Part shown: positions 33,309-42,260 of the stretch, in pieces
Numbering within the stretch: position 1 is the stretch's first letter
Layout of the letters: every line of letters starts with the position of its first letter
DNA from: Eggerthella timonensis
Lineage (GTDB): Bacteria > Actinomycetota > Coriobacteriia > Coriobacteriales > Eggerthellaceae
Length of the DNA: 64,000 nucleotides
Reading direction: 5' to 3'
NCBI RefSeq assembly: GCF_900184265.1
Contig: NZ_FXXA01000002.1
Coordinates: forward strand, 762,734-826,733
The notes under the pieces: generated by a model
What the model saw: the letters and a program-made list of their open reading frames with translations, nothing else
Told to the model about the DNA's origin: nothing
Databases searched by the model: none
Made by a program: the position numbers and the translations under genes

Positions 33309-34763
33309 CTAAGCCTGACGCTCCACCAGGTCGATCAGCTCCTGGTGCGAATGCACGTCGAGCTTCGCGTAGATGTGGCTGACGTGGGTTTTCACCGTGT
33401 TGTACGACACGGTGAGCTCGTCTTGGATGAAGCGGACGTTGCGGCCGCGCGCCAGGTACTCGAAAATCTCCTGCTCGCGATCGGTGAGCCCGGCGGCCTC
33501 GCCGATGGCCGCGCACCGGTCGGCGACGGGGGACAACGGGCCGTCGCCTGCGGTGCCCGTCGCCGACACGAGCGGCGCAAGCGGCTGGATTCCCTGGATG
33601 GTGTGCGAAAAGCTGAACGATTTCTGCACGAGCACCACGTACGCGACGATTCCGGACACGAGGCAGGCCGAGATGATGGACGTCGTGGTGGCGTCGGCCG
33701 TCATCTCGTTCGTGAACCGCCCGAAGTTGGCGCCCAGCAGCGTGCCCCATGACGCCATGGCATTGCCCCAGGCCAGCATCGGCAGCGCGCTCACCGTGTT
33801 CTTCGCCCCCAGCGCGATGAGCACGAAGTACATGAGAATCTCGAAGAACCCGGTGCCGCACGACAAGAGCGTGCTGATCAGCGTGCCGTTCACCGTGGCG
33901 ATGGACAGCACGAGGAATCCGGCCACCGAGCACAGGATGGACAGCTGGAAGAACGCGTCGGGCGAGAAATCCTTGCGGCTGAGCACGACGTATCCCAGCA
34001 CCAGCACGAACGGGACCAACGCGCCGAGCGCCAGCAGCGGCACGCGCCCCACCTCGCCGAACGTGAGCGTGTAGCCGTAGATGAAGCGGAACAGCAGCAG
34101 CGTGACGAACAGCTGGTGGCCGAACGGCAGAAACGACGACGGCGCCGTGACCGCGGCTTGTGCGGGCGAGCCCTCCGCGTACACCTGGTTGAGCAGCGGG
34201 CGCGCGTACGGCGCGATGATGAGCACGGCGACGAGCGGAATGATGCAGAACAGCGCCAGGTTCACGCCCCACGGAAGCAGCGCGAAGACGCTGCGCAGCG
34301 CGTAGGCCAGCACGTACGCCAGCGTCACGCTGATGCCGAGGCGGCGCGCGTCCAGCCCGATGCACCCGATGCCCACGATGATGTTCGACAGCCCCGTCCC
34401 CACGGTGACCAGCGCCGCGCCGCATACGAGCACGGCTGGCAGCGCCCCGAAGATACCCAGAGCCATGACGAGCGATCCGACGACCATCGTTGATGCCGCG
34501 GCTGCGAAAAAGCGTCGGCTCGTGAACAGGCGCGGATACCAGTACGAGGCGAACGCGAGCGCGGTGAGCGTGAGGCCGCCTGCGACGGCGCTGGCTTCGC
34601 GCGTCCACAGGAACACGGGATCGAACAAGGGGAAGGCGCTGTAGTTCAGCAGCCAGTAGCCGATGAACGAACCCATGAGAGCAACGGTGCACACGAGAAA
34701 GCGCAGCGGATGCGCTGCCGCCGACGCCGGCGCGGGCGCGGTATGAGGGAACGCGGCAGCCAT
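33309..34763 (-). CDS. 12-TM-type LuxR transcriptional regulator
   Basis: This protein has 484 residues. About twelve hydrophobic helices are followed by a LuxR helix-turn-helix with AGLTDREQEIFEYLARGRNV and SYNTVKTHVSHIYAKLDVHS. It is built like the regulator at 24662-26116. The start at 34763 has GGGGAGGGG eight bases upstream; an earlier in-frame ATG at 34790 lacks one. It is divergent from a Tat reductase gene with a symmetrical motif in the gap, so a dedicated sensor-regulator role is likely. Confidence 0.87.
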   Translation of the reverse strand: MAAAFPHTAPAPASAAAHPLRFLVCTVALMGSFIGYWLLNYSAFPLFDPVFLWTREASAVAGGLTLTALAFASYWYPRLFTSRRFFAAAASTMVVGSLVMALGIFGALPAVLVCGAALVTVGTGLSNIIVGIGCIGLDARRLGISVTLAYVLAYALRSVFALLPWGVNLALFCIIPLVAVLIIAPYARPLLNQVYAEGSPAQAAVTAPSSFLPFGHQLFVTLLLFRFIYGYTLTFGEVGRVPLLALGALVPFVLVLGYVVLSRKDFSPDAFFQLSILCSVAGFLVLSIATVNGTLISTLLSCGTGFFEILMYFVLIALGAKNTVSALPMLAWGNAMASWGTLLGANFGRFTNEMTADATTTSIISACLVSGIVAYVVLVQKSFSFSHTIQGIQPLAPLVSATGTAGDGPLSPVADRCAAIGEAAGLTDREQEIFEYLARGRNVRFIQDELTVSYNTVKTHVSHIYAKLDVHSHQELIDLVERQA

Positions 34764-34855
34764 GCGTGCATCCCCTCCCCGGATAGGCATCGTGCAGTGT
34801 TTCCGGGGGCTATTTTATCAGGAGCCGCTGGCGCGCAAGGGGACGGAAGGCAAAA

Positions 34856-34891
34856 TCACCCGACCCGTATGAGACGCCTCACTCGGGTGAC
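34856..34891. promoter_or_regulatory. Inverted TCACCCGA / TCGGGTGA operator candidate
   Basis: TCACCCGA at 34856-34863 faces TCGGGTGA at 34883-34890 (followed by C) in the gap between LuxR and reductase genes. The word CGGGTGAC recurs twice in the analogous gap at 54888-54926. Confidence 0.5.
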
Positions 34892-34988
34892 GTGACGCAT
34901 TTCGGTCGGGCGAGCCGTAGAGTTGAAAGCGTTCCAATCGAGGCGCTTCGACGCTTCGATGATACGTACAAGAAGGAAGGGGAGCGTC

Positions 34989-36671
34989 ATGAAGGATGCG
35001 AACAAGGGATTGAGCCGGCGCGCGTTTCTGGGCTTGGGAGCCACAGCCGCCGCGTTGGCAGGCGCCGGTTTGGCGGGATGCTCGCCGAGCGCCGCGCCCT
35101 CGAAAGAGGAGGCTGCTGCCGAAGCGGTGAACGACTGGCTGGGCGCGGAGCCCGAGATTCCCGAGGACAAGATCGTCGAAACCATCGACACCGAGGTGCT
35201 CGTGTGCGGCGCCGGCACGTCCGGGTTGTTCGCCGCCTGCTCAGCTGCCGAGGAGGGCGCGAAGGTCGTCTGTCTCGAGAAGGCCGGCATTGGCGGTGGC
35301 GTGCGCGACAACCTGGGGTCGCTCAACAGCCGTCTGCAGAAGGAGGCCGGCTGCGAGATCGACGAGAACGAGATCTGCAACGACCTCATGCGTTACGCCG
35401 ACGGCTACTGCAACCCGCGTCTCTACCATATCTGGGCGCAGAATTCCGGCGAGGCGATCGACTGGTATCAAGATCGTCTAGAAGAGGCCGGCTTCGAACT
35501 GTTCTTCGAGGCGGCGAACGACGCCAAGCCGTCCATCTACAAGCACTGGGCCACGGGCCACATCCCCAGCTGGCCGGCTGATGCCGAGTTCGCGGGGCTC
35601 AAGGACGTGACGAACGGCAAGATCGTGCTGGGCGACTACGCCAAGAAGGTGGGCGTGGACTTCCGTTTCACCACGCCGCTCGTGAAGCTCGTGCATGAGA
35701 ACGGGAAGGTGACCGGCGCCATCGCCAAGGGCTCCGACGGTTACATCAAGATCAACGCCAGCAAGGGCACCGTCGTGTGCACGGGCGGCTACGCGCGCAA
35801 CGAGGACATGCTCAAGGCGCTGCAGCCGCAGACGCTGAACAAGTACTCGCTGTCCATCGCCATCGACGGCACCACGGGCGACGGCATCAAGTCGTGTTTG
35901 TGGGCGGGTGCGCGCATGGACGAGGTGCATACGGCCATGGTGTTCGACCGCGTTGCCGTGAAGCCCGACGAGTTCGGCGGCGCGCAGACCACGGGATCGC
36001 TGTTCTGGATGGGGTCGAACCCGTGGCTCAAGGTGAACCTCAACGGTGAGCGCTTCGCCAACGAGTCCGGCCCGTACGACTACATCCTGAACGCCGCGCT
36101 CACGCAGCCGAACCACACCGTGGTGGACATTTGGGATTCGGATTACGAGACCTACCTCGAGCAGTTCGACATCCATGGCTGCGCGCGCGTGTACCCCTTC
36201 GAGAACGGTGCGCCCACGAACATGACGCTCGAGACGGTGAAGGGCATCAACGAGGGTCTGCTGGCCGACGGCTACATCGTGAAAGCCGACACCATCGAGG
36301 AGCTGGCGAAGGGCTTGGGGATCCCGGCCGAGAACCTCAAGAAGACGGTTGAGCGCCAGAACGAGAACTACGACAACCAGGTCGACCCCGACTTCGGCAA
36401 AGAGGCCTTCCGCCTGTCGCCCGTGCGCAAGGCGCCGTTCTACGGCGTGCGCACCTCGGGCTACATGCTGTGCACGCTCGACGGCATCACCATCAACGAG
36501 AACTTCCAGGCCGTGAACGAGGCGGGCGAGGCTATCGAGGGCCTGTACGTGACCGGCGTCGACTCGGGTTCGTACTACGCGCACACGTACCCGAACATGT
36601 CCACCGGCAACTGCTGCGGCCGCTCGGTGACGTTCGCCCGCATGATCGGCAAGGCGCTGGCCGCCAAGTAG
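34989..36671 (+). CDS. Tat-exported FAD-dependent reductase
   Basis: The signal of this 560-residue protein contains SRRAFLGLG and ends in the lipobox LAGC, suggesting a Tat lipoprotein. The FAD site is EVLVCGAGTSGLFAA and the C-terminal FAD segment is EGLYVTGVDSGSYYAHTYP. It belongs to the FAD_binding_2 fumarate-reductase-like group but differs from the other two reductases here in the central catalytic region. There is no haem or FMN domain. The start at 34989 follows AAGGGGAGCG; an upstream in-frame start would bury the Tat motif. It is probably controlled by the divergent LuxR protein. Confidence 0.87.
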   Translation: MKDANKGLSRRAFLGLGATAAALAGAGLAGCSPSAAPSKEEAAAEAVNDWLGAEPEIPEDKIVETIDTEVLVCGAGTSGLFAACSAAEEGAKVVCLEKAGIGGGVRDNLGSLNSRLQKEAGCEIDENEICNDLMRYADGYCNPRLYHIWAQNSGEAIDWYQDRLEEAGFELFFEAANDAKPSIYKHWATGHIPSWPADAEFAGLKDVTNGKIVLGDYAKKVGVDFRFTTPLVKLVHENGKVTGAIAKGSDGYIKINASKGTVVCTGGYARNEDMLKALQPQTLNKYSLSIAIDGTTGDGIKSCLWAGARMDEVHTAMVFDRVAVKPDEFGGAQTTGSLFWMGSNPWLKVNLNGERFANESGPYDYILNAALTQPNHTVVDIWDSDYETYLEQFDIHGCARVYPFENGAPTNMTLETVKGINEGLLADGYIVKADTIEELAKGLGIPAENLKKTVERQNENYDNQVDPDFGKEAFRLSPVRKAPFYGVRTSGYMLCTLDGITINENFQAVNEAGEAIEGLYVTGVDSGSYYAHTYPNMSTGNCCGRSVTFARMIGKALAAK

Positions 36672-36820
36672 CACCTGGAGCGCGGCATCGCGTCGATGCA
36701 CGCGTTGGCACGAAACCGCCGCAATCGCTCATCCCGGGGCCGCCGCCGTATGGCGCGGCCCCTCCTCAACCGGCCCCGCGCGACGCTCCCTCCCGTCGTG
36801 CGGGGCCACTCCATCAGCAC

Positions 36821-36872
36821 TGTCGCCCGATTCGTACGGTTTTTCGCGCAAAACCGTACGAATCGGGCGACA
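36821..36872. repeat. Palindromic repeat, TGTCGCCCGATTCGTACGG family (copy 1, intergenic)
   Basis: The perfect 23-bp arms 36821-36843 and 36850-36872 enclose a 6-nt loop. The outer 19 bp of each arm are identical to those of the copy at 53216-53269. It lies between convergent genes and could terminate both. Confidence 0.88.
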
Positions 36873-36910
36873 AAGTTCGTGGCGTTGTCGACTTCGGCTG
36901 CGTCGAGAGC

Positions 36911-37675
36911 CTACTCCGCGCCCACCGCTTTGATGGCGATGTCGTCTTGCTCGAGCTCCTGACGGATGCGGCTGACGAAGGCGAGCGCGGTGGGGGAGTC
37001 GCCGTGCACGCACAGCGTGTCGGGGTGAAGATCCACCAGCTTGCCCGTGACGGACAGCACAGCTCCTTCGCGGATGGCGTTCTTCACGCGCTCGATGGCG
37101 TGCTCTTCGTCGCGGATGAGCGCGGCGGGGTCGTTGCGGCTAACCAGGCGCCCTTCGTCGGTGTAGTTGCGGTCCGCGAAGAACTCCTCGGCCGTGATCA
37201 GGCCCAGCTTGCGGCCTTCGTCCACCAGCGCGCTGTTTGCAAGGCCCACCAGCACGAGTTGCGGGTCCACGTCGCGGACGGCCTGTGCCAGCGCGGCCGC
37301 TAGCTCAGGGTCGACGGCCGCATGGTTGTACAACTGGCCGTGCGGCTTCACGTGCGCGAGCTGCACGCCCTGCGCCGAGCAGAACGCTTGCAGCGCACCG
37401 ATCTGGTACAGCATGTAGGAGTACGCCTCGTCCGGCGATAGGTGCATATCGCGTCGACCGAACCCTTGCAGGTCGGGGTAGCCCGGATGCGCGCCGATGG
37501 CGATGCCCGCGTCCTTCGCCATGCCCACCGTCTTGCGCATCACGACGGGGTCGCCCGCATGCTGCCCGCACGCGATGTTCGCGCTTGAGACGAGCGGGAT
37601 GATCTGGTCGTCGAGGCCCAGCGTATAGCGCCCGAAGCTCTCGCCCAGATCGCTGTTCAAGTCGATGCGATACAT
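36911..37675 (-). CDS. pxpA: LamB/YcsF family protein, 5-oxoprolinase subunit A
   Basis: This 254-residue protein has the signature YRIDLNSDLGESFGRY at the N terminus, then SSANIACGQHAGDP, IGAHPGYPDLQGFGRR and VKPHGQLYN. These are the PxpA/LamB-YcsF motifs of a TIM-barrel that works with PxpB and PxpC to open 5-oxoproline with ATP. The partner subunits are encoded 11-12 kb away at 47.8-49.7 kb, also on the minus strand. The upstream neighbour is a D-glutamate-cyclase-like gene. The start follows GAAAGAAGGG. Confidence 0.9.
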   Translation of the reverse strand: MYRIDLNSDLGESFGRYTLGLDDQIIPLVSSANIACGQHAGDPVVMRKTVGMAKDAGIAIGAHPGYPDLQGFGRRDMHLSPDEAYSYMLYQIGALQAFCSAQGVQLAHVKPHGQLYNHAAVDPELAAALAQAVRDVDPQLVLVGLANSALVDEGRKLGLITAEEFFADRNYTDEGRLVSRNDPAALIRDEEHAIERVKNAIREGAVLSVTGKLVDLHPDTLCVHGDSPTALAFVSRIRQELEQDDIAIKAVGAE

Positions 37676-37831
37676 AACACCCTTCTTTCCTGCGTGGTTT
37701 GACCCCTATTGTAGAGCAACGGCCGACACGCCGCGAATACTTCACGTGCTTTCGCTGTGTCCTCGATGGCACGTTGGTCGTCATGCGTCAGGTCAGTCTG
37801 TCAGACAGCGTCCATTGTATTGGGTTGCGTG

Positions 37832-37855
37832 CGAGTGTTTCACGTGAAACACTCG
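37832..37855. promoter_or_regulatory. parS chromosome-partition site
   Basis: TGTTTCACGTGAAACA at 37836-37851 is the 16-bp consensus for ParB/Spo0J binding with no mismatch. The palindrome extends to 24 bp (37832-37855). It lies in the gap between pxpA and the cyclase-like gene. In most bacteria parS sites cluster near the replication origin, so the window may be origin-proximal. Confidence 0.88.
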
Positions 37856-37871
37856 TTCGAATTTTCGTGAT

Positions 37872-37911
37872 CGCGATGCTGGTTGGAACGCGTGTTCCAA
37901 CCAGCATCGCG
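37872..37911. terminator. Perfect 18-bp hairpin next to parS
   Basis: The arms 37872-37889 and 37894-37911 (CGCGATGCTGGTTGGAAC and complement) have a 4-nt loop. It lies just downstream of the cyclase-like gene on the minus strand. There is no T tract, but the stability is high. Confidence 0.6.
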
Positions 37912-37924
37912 TCCAGGTGCGACC

Positions 37925-38764
37925 TTATTCCTTCAGGTCCACGTTCTTCGTATCCGTGATGAGCATGCAGCCCGGGGCGTGGGTGATGGCGAAGGGGGGC
38001 TTGCTGTTCATGACGATGGACTGGGGCGTCACGCCGCAGGCCCAGAACACGGGCACCTCGCCGTCGCGGATGTCCACGGGGTCGCCGAACTCGGGATGCG
38101 CGATGTCGTGCACGCCGATGGCCGCGGGGTCGCCGATGTGGATGGGCGCGCCGTGCACCTTTGGGATGGCGCCGGAGATCCGCACCGCCTTTACCACCTG
38201 GTCGTAGGGGATGGGGCGCATCGACATGACCATGTTGCCGGACATGCTGCCGGCGGGCGTGCATGGCACGCCGGTGAGGTACATGGGCACGTTGCAGCCC
38301 ATGGTGTTGTGGCGGATCTCGATGCCGGCCTCGATGAGCTCGCTCTCGAACGAGAACGAGCAGCCGATGACGAACGACACCAGGTCGTCGCGCCAGTAGT
38401 CCTCGACGTTCTCCACCTCGGCCACTAGCTGGCCGTGCTCGTAGATGCGATAGCGTGGGAAGTCGGTGGCGATGTCGCAATCGATGGCGCAGATGGTGGC
38501 CTCGCGCGCGCCCACCTCGGTCACTTCAAGCAGCGGGCAGGGCTTGGGGTTGCGCTGCGCGAACAGCAGGAAGTCGTAGGCCTGCTCGCGGGGCAGCACG
38601 ATGAGGTTCGCCTGCGCGTAGCCGGGACACAGGCCGCTCGTCGGCGCCGTGAACGCGCCCGAGCGGATCAGCCGACGCGCCTCCACCGGCGACGCGGCAA
38701 GCATCTGGGCCCAAACCTCGTCGGCAACGCCTTCGGGCTTGGCGGGAACAACGTCGTTCGTCAT
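37925..38764 (-). CDS. DUF1445 family protein, putative hydro-lyase / D-glutamate cyclase-like
   Basis: This protein has 279 residues. Motifs include [37 protein letters not shown] and [12 protein letters not shown], all typical of the family. The mammalian mitochondrial homologue forms 5-oxo-D-proline from D-glutamate. Nearby PxpA fits this chemistry, since PxpABC consumes 5-oxoproline. Bacterial members are usually annotated only as hydro-lyases, so the exact activity is inferred. The start at 38764 follows GGAAAGGAG. Confidence 0.82.
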   Translation of the reverse strand: MTNDVVPAKPEGVADEVWAQMLAASPVEARRLIRSGAFTAPTSGLCPGYAQANLIVLPREQAYDFLLFAQRNPKPCPLLEVTEVGAREATICAIDCDIATDFPRYRIYEHGQLVAEVENVEDYWRDDLVSFVIGCSFSFESELIEAGIEIRHNTMGCNVPMYLTGVPCTPAGSMSGNMVMSMRPIPYDQVVKAVRISGAIPKVHGAPIHIGDPAAIGVHDIAHPEFGDPVDIRDGEVPVFWACGVTPQSIVMNSKPPFAITHAPGCMLITDTKNVDLKE

Positions 38765-38876
38765 ACGATCTCCTTTCCGTCACGTGCTGACATTATCGCA
38801 CGCTCTGCGCGTACGTGTGCTTCTTGCAGGATCTTTTTCCGCAAGCGCATTTTCCCGTGCAGGTGCACAAAAGCAA

Positions 38877-38989
38877 TTTGGGATACCAAAAAAACCACCA
38901 TTGACAAAGGAAGCTCCTATAATGACGGCATATTTGGGATACCAAAACTTGAAATATGACCTTGATAATCAAGTAGTTGGCATACCGAA
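38877..38989. promoter_or_regulatory. Three GntR-like operator palindromes before the MFS-fdrA operon
   Basis: TTTGGGATACCAAA occurs at 38877-38890 and again at 38933-38946. A related TTGGCATACCGAA is at 38977-38989. A TATAAT at 38918-38923 lies between the first two. The palindrome type fits FadR/GntR regulators, and the GntR gene at 45090-45776 ends one base from this operon. The rest of the 318-bp gap 38765-39082 shows no gene. Confidence 0.65.
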
Positions 38990-39082
38990 TGCGTTGGGGA
39001 TGCAGCAAAAAACCAAGCGCGGAAAGGATGGTGGTGGTCGAAGCGCATGTTCATACCTGTATCGGTATTTAAGGAGGTATTC

Positions 39083-40504
39083 ATGTCCATGCAGAACGCG
39101 ACACCGTCGAAGGGGAAGTACCGCACCGTTGGCGATGCCCTCGATGGCATCGGGCTTACCAAAGCCCATTGGACCATTCTCGGTCTGGTTTTGGCAGGTG
39201 GCTTTTTCGACGTGTTCGAACAGAATGCGGCGTCGATCACGGGTCCTTCGCTGCAGCTGGTGTGGGGGCTCAGCGATAGCCAGGTGGGTTTGGTTGCCAC
39301 CGTCACATTCCTCTCGATGGTAATCGGCGGCTTGGCAACCGGTGCGCTGGCAGACCGCTACGGTCGCAAGACGATGTTCAATTATAACTTGGCGATTTAC
39401 ACGTTAGGTGGCCTGATCTGCGCCTTTGCTCCTGGCTACGAGGTGCTGCTTGCAGGTCGAATGATCGTGGGCCTCGGCCTCGGCGGCGAGCTGACCATCG
39501 CTTTGCCGTTGTTGTCCGAGTTGACGCCTACCTCGTGGCGCGGGCGCGCAGTGTCCCTGTTCAACTTCGGAGCGGGCGGCTTGGGTAACGTGCTCGCCTT
39601 CCTGTTCGGCTCGCTGATCATGGGCACGCTCGCTCCGCTGCTGGGCGGCGATGCGATGGCATGGCGCTGGTACTACGGCTTGCTCGCTATTCCGGCGCTG
39701 CTCGTATTCGTGATTCGTCGGTACATCCCCGAAACCCCGCGTTATTACGTGTCGAAAGGCGACATCAAGTCGGCCAACCATTCGCTTTCCCGTATCGCCT
39801 CCGGCCATCTCATGCATGATTGTCCGGTGACGGAATACCTTTCGGAAGACGTCGTCGACGCCGAGCGACCGCAGAAAAAAGGCAGCATGCTTAAAGAATT
39901 CGCTGCTGTCTTTTCCGGAACGTACCTGCGCAATACGCTCACCGTGGGTTTGGGTTCGTTTCTCAGCTTCGGCGGTCAGGTTGGCATTCTTACGCTGATG
40001 CCCATCATCCTTGTGTCGCGCGGATACGACATCGCCGGAAGCCTGGGTTTCACGGCCGTTATGCAAGGTGGTGCCGTTCTTGGCACGGTGCTGGCGTCGT
40101 ACATTAACTCGCACGTGCCTCGCCGCATCGTCATGTCGGTGTGCGGCGTGCTCGCCGGTTTGTCCGGGTTGGGTTTCGCGCTGTTCGGCACATCGCTCGT
40201 GGGCATCCTGGTATTCGGTTTCCTGTTCAACTTCTTCGTTCTCACCTGCAATACCACCGTATGGGCATGGGCACCTGAACTCTATCCCACCAAGATACGC
40301 GGTACGGGTACTGGCGTTATCGTGAACAGCGGCATGCTGGGCCAGGCGGTTATGCCCATTGTGGCGACGAGCATCTATGCGGCCTTTGGTCTGCCGGTGC
40401 TGTTCGGCGTGGTGTTCGCGATGTACGTGCTGTTGGCGGTGCTCGCCTTGTTCGCGCCCGAAACGTTTGGAAAGAATCTCGAAGAATTGCACGAAGAGGC
40501 GTAG
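39083..40504 (+). CDS. MFS transporter, sugar/organic-acid type
   Basis: This 473-residue protein has twelve helices. The loop motif GALADRYGRKTMFNYN follows helix 2, and PETPRYYVSKGD follows helix 6, as in the sugar-porter/aromatic-acid:H+ symporter group. The C terminus carries APELYPTKIRGTGTGV. The ATG at 39083 follows AAGGAGGT at ideal spacing. It leads a six-gene operon with fdrA, DUF1116 and DUF2877 genes, so it probably imports the compound they degrade. Confidence 0.88.
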   Translation: MSMQNATPSKGKYRTVGDALDGIGLTKAHWTILGLVLAGGFFDVFEQNAASITGPSLQLVWGLSDSQVGLVATVTFLSMVIGGLATGALADRYGRKTMFNYNLAIYTLGGLICAFAPGYEVLLAGRMIVGLGLGGELTIALPLLSELTPTSWRGRAVSLFNFGAGGLGNVLAFLFGSLIMGTLAPLLGGDAMAWRWYYGLLAIPALLVFVIRRYIPETPRYYVSKGDIKSANHSLSRIASGHLMHDCPVTEYLSEDVVDAERPQKKGSMLKEFAAVFSGTYLRNTLTVGLGSFLSFGGQVGILTLMPIILVSRGYDIAGSLGFTAVMQGGAVLGTVLASYINSHVPRRIVMSVCGVLAGLSGLGFALFGTSLVGILVFGFLFNFFVLTCNTTVWAWAPELYPTKIRGTGTGVIVNSGMLGQAVMPIVATSIYAAFGLPVLFGVVFAMYVLLAVLALFAPETFGKNLEELHEEA

Positions 40505-40542
40505 CAGCAGCGTCGTCCGTCTCGATACTCAGGAGGAATAAC

Positions 40543-42066
40543 GTGGTCAAGAAAGTTGAACTTCGAAAGGGCTTGTACTACGACTCGGTGAAGCTCATGT
40601 TGGTTTCAAAGGCTATAGCGGACGTTGAAGGCGTGAGCAAGGCGTCGGTGGTCATGGGAACCGAACTGAACAAAGAAAACCTGTCTCGTCAGGGAATGGA
40701 TAGCGAGGAGAGTCGTCAGGCAGGAGCTTCGGATTTGATCATCTCCCTTGAGGCCGAGACGGACGAAGCGCTTGAGCGGGCCGTGGAAGAAATGGAGCGG
40801 CAGTTGGCGCACAACGCCGAATCGCAGGAGGGGGCATGTTACCGACCTCGTACCTTCGAATCGGCCTTGAAGCTGCAACCCGGCACGAACATAGCCATCG
40901 TATCGGTACCGGGCGCGCACGCCGTGCCAGTGGCTCGCGACGCATTGGCGGCAGGGTTGCATCTTATGCTATTCAGCGACAACGTCTCGCTTGAGGACGA
41001 GCGCGCCCTCAAGGAGGAGGCAGCTGAGCGAGGCTTGCTCGTGATGGGCCCCGACTGCGGAACCGCGGTGATCAATGGCGTTCCCCTGTGCTTTGCGAAC
41101 GTCGTTTCCGAAGGATCGGTGGGCATGGTGTCGGCTTCTGGTACGGGTTCTCAGGAAGTGATGGCACTTCTCGATGCGTACGGGGTGGGCATCACCCAGA
41201 ATATCGGTACGGGTGGACGAGATTTGAAGGAAGCGGTGGGCGGCCTGACCTTTCTACAGGCTCTCGCAACCCTGAACGAAGACGATGACACGAAGGCGAT
41301 CGTGCTGATCTCGAAACCGCCGTCGGAAGCGATCACCGACAAGATTCTCGCGTACGTGCGAGAACGCGTGACCAAGCCGGTAGTGCTCAACCTAATTGGT
41401 GCGGAGCCGAGCGAGGGTATGGGCGAGCACGTGCATTTTGCTCGCTCGCTCGAAGAGTGCGCCCTCGTTGCCGCTGGGTTGGCGAAGGGGGAAGCGGTTG
41501 TGCCGTTTTGGGGTGCCGCAACGCTTGAGGACAAGGCGCAGGGACTTGCCAGAGCTATCGGGAGGCCCGATGGATTCGTTCGCGCGTATTACTCGGGTGG
41601 AACGTTGGCGTACGAGGCGGAGTTGCTTTTCAAGCAGCACGGAGGAGCGGTGGTCACGAATTTGTCCGGAGTTCGTGGGGTCGATCCCGTCGATCAAGCT
41701 GCACAGGTGGTCATCGATTTCGGCGAAGACGAGTACACGGAAGGACGTGCGCATCCGATGATCGACTCCACCTTGCGCGCGGAGGCGTTCGAACGTGCGT
41801 TGAACGACGAGAAGACGTCCATCGTGCTGCTCGATTTCGTATTGGGATACGGTGCTAGTGCTCGTCCCCACGAGGATTTCATCAAGCTGCTGCACTCATC
41901 TGACGGCCGCGTGCCCGTAGTGGCAAACGTCATCGGCACTGAAGCCGATCCGCAGTGCCTCAGCTCGGTGATCGCCGAGCTCGAAGAGGCGGGAATTTTG
42001 GTTGCGCCCAGCAACAAGATGGCAATCGATGTGGTGTGCCGCGCCATGGAAATCAAGGAGCGATAA
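40543..42066 (+). CDS. fdrA: FdrA family acyl-CoA-synthetase-like protein
   Basis: This 507-residue protein has the FdrA order: N-terminal domain (VELRKGLYYDSVKLML), a CoA-binding Rossmann region (GLLVMGPDCGTAVINGVPL, VSASGTGSQEVMALLD) and a ligase-like C-terminal half with RAYYSGGTLAYEAELLF. In E. coli the fdrA-ylbE-ylbF (allFGH) products make an oxamate carbamoyltransferase that ends anaerobic allantoin breakdown. The neighbours here are the same families. It starts 38 bp after the MFS gene behind AGGAGG. Confidence 0.87.
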   Translation: MVKKVELRKGLYYDSVKLMLVSKAIADVEGVSKASVVMGTELNKENLSRQGMDSEESRQAGASDLIISLEAETDEALERAVEEMERQLAHNAESQEGACYRPRTFESALKLQPGTNIAIVSVPGAHAVPVARDALAAGLHLMLFSDNVSLEDERALKEEAAERGLLVMGPDCGTAVINGVPLCFANVVSEGSVGMVSASGTGSQEVMALLDAYGVGITQNIGTGGRDLKEAVGGLTFLQALATLNEDDDTKAIVLISKPPSEAITDKILAYVRERVTKPVVLNLIGAEPSEGMGEHVHFARSLEECALVAAGLAKGEAVVPFWGAATLEDKAQGLARAIGRPDGFVRAYYSGGTLAYEAELLFKQHGGAVVTNLSGVRGVDPVDQAAQVVIDFGEDEYTEGRAHPMIDSTLRAEAFERALNDEKTSIVLLDFVLGYGASARPHEDFIKLLHSSDGRVPVVANVIGTEADPQCLSSVIAELEEAGILVAPSNKMAIDVVCRAMEIKER

Positions 42067-42068
42067 GG

Positions 42069-42254
42069 ATGAAGAAGGTGCAGGGCCTGTTCGGCCAACC
42101 AACGAAGGTGGTCAACATCGGAATCGAAGCGTTTTACGACGACTTGAAAGCGCAGAACATTCCGGTGATTCAGATGAGCTGGAGCGCTCCCAGCGAGGAA
42201 GACAAACGTAATCAAGATCTGGCCAACAAGTTGGCCGCATTGTTGGGAAGGTAG
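42069..42254 (+). CDS. Small FdrA-associated protein
   Basis: This 61-residue protein (MKKVQGLFGQPTKVVNIGIE at the start) is of the type annotated as FdrA-domain protein between fdrA and DUF1116 genes in Clostridia and relatives. The segment IPVIQMSWSAPSEED is typical. It begins two bases after the fdrA stop and ends six bases before the DUF1116 start, so translation is likely coupled. It may be a subunit or cap of the carbamoyltransferase complex. There is no catalytic motif. Confidence 0.75.
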   Translation: MKKVQGLFGQPTKVVNIGIEAFYDDLKAQNIPVIQMSWSAPSEEDKRNQDLANKLAALLGR

Positions 42255-42260
42255 GTAGCC

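Noticed and set aside
38901-38923. TTGACA and TATAAT as one promoter
   Set aside because: The boxes are only 11 bp apart, too close for sigma-70. The TATAAT may still be used with another upstream contact or an activator.
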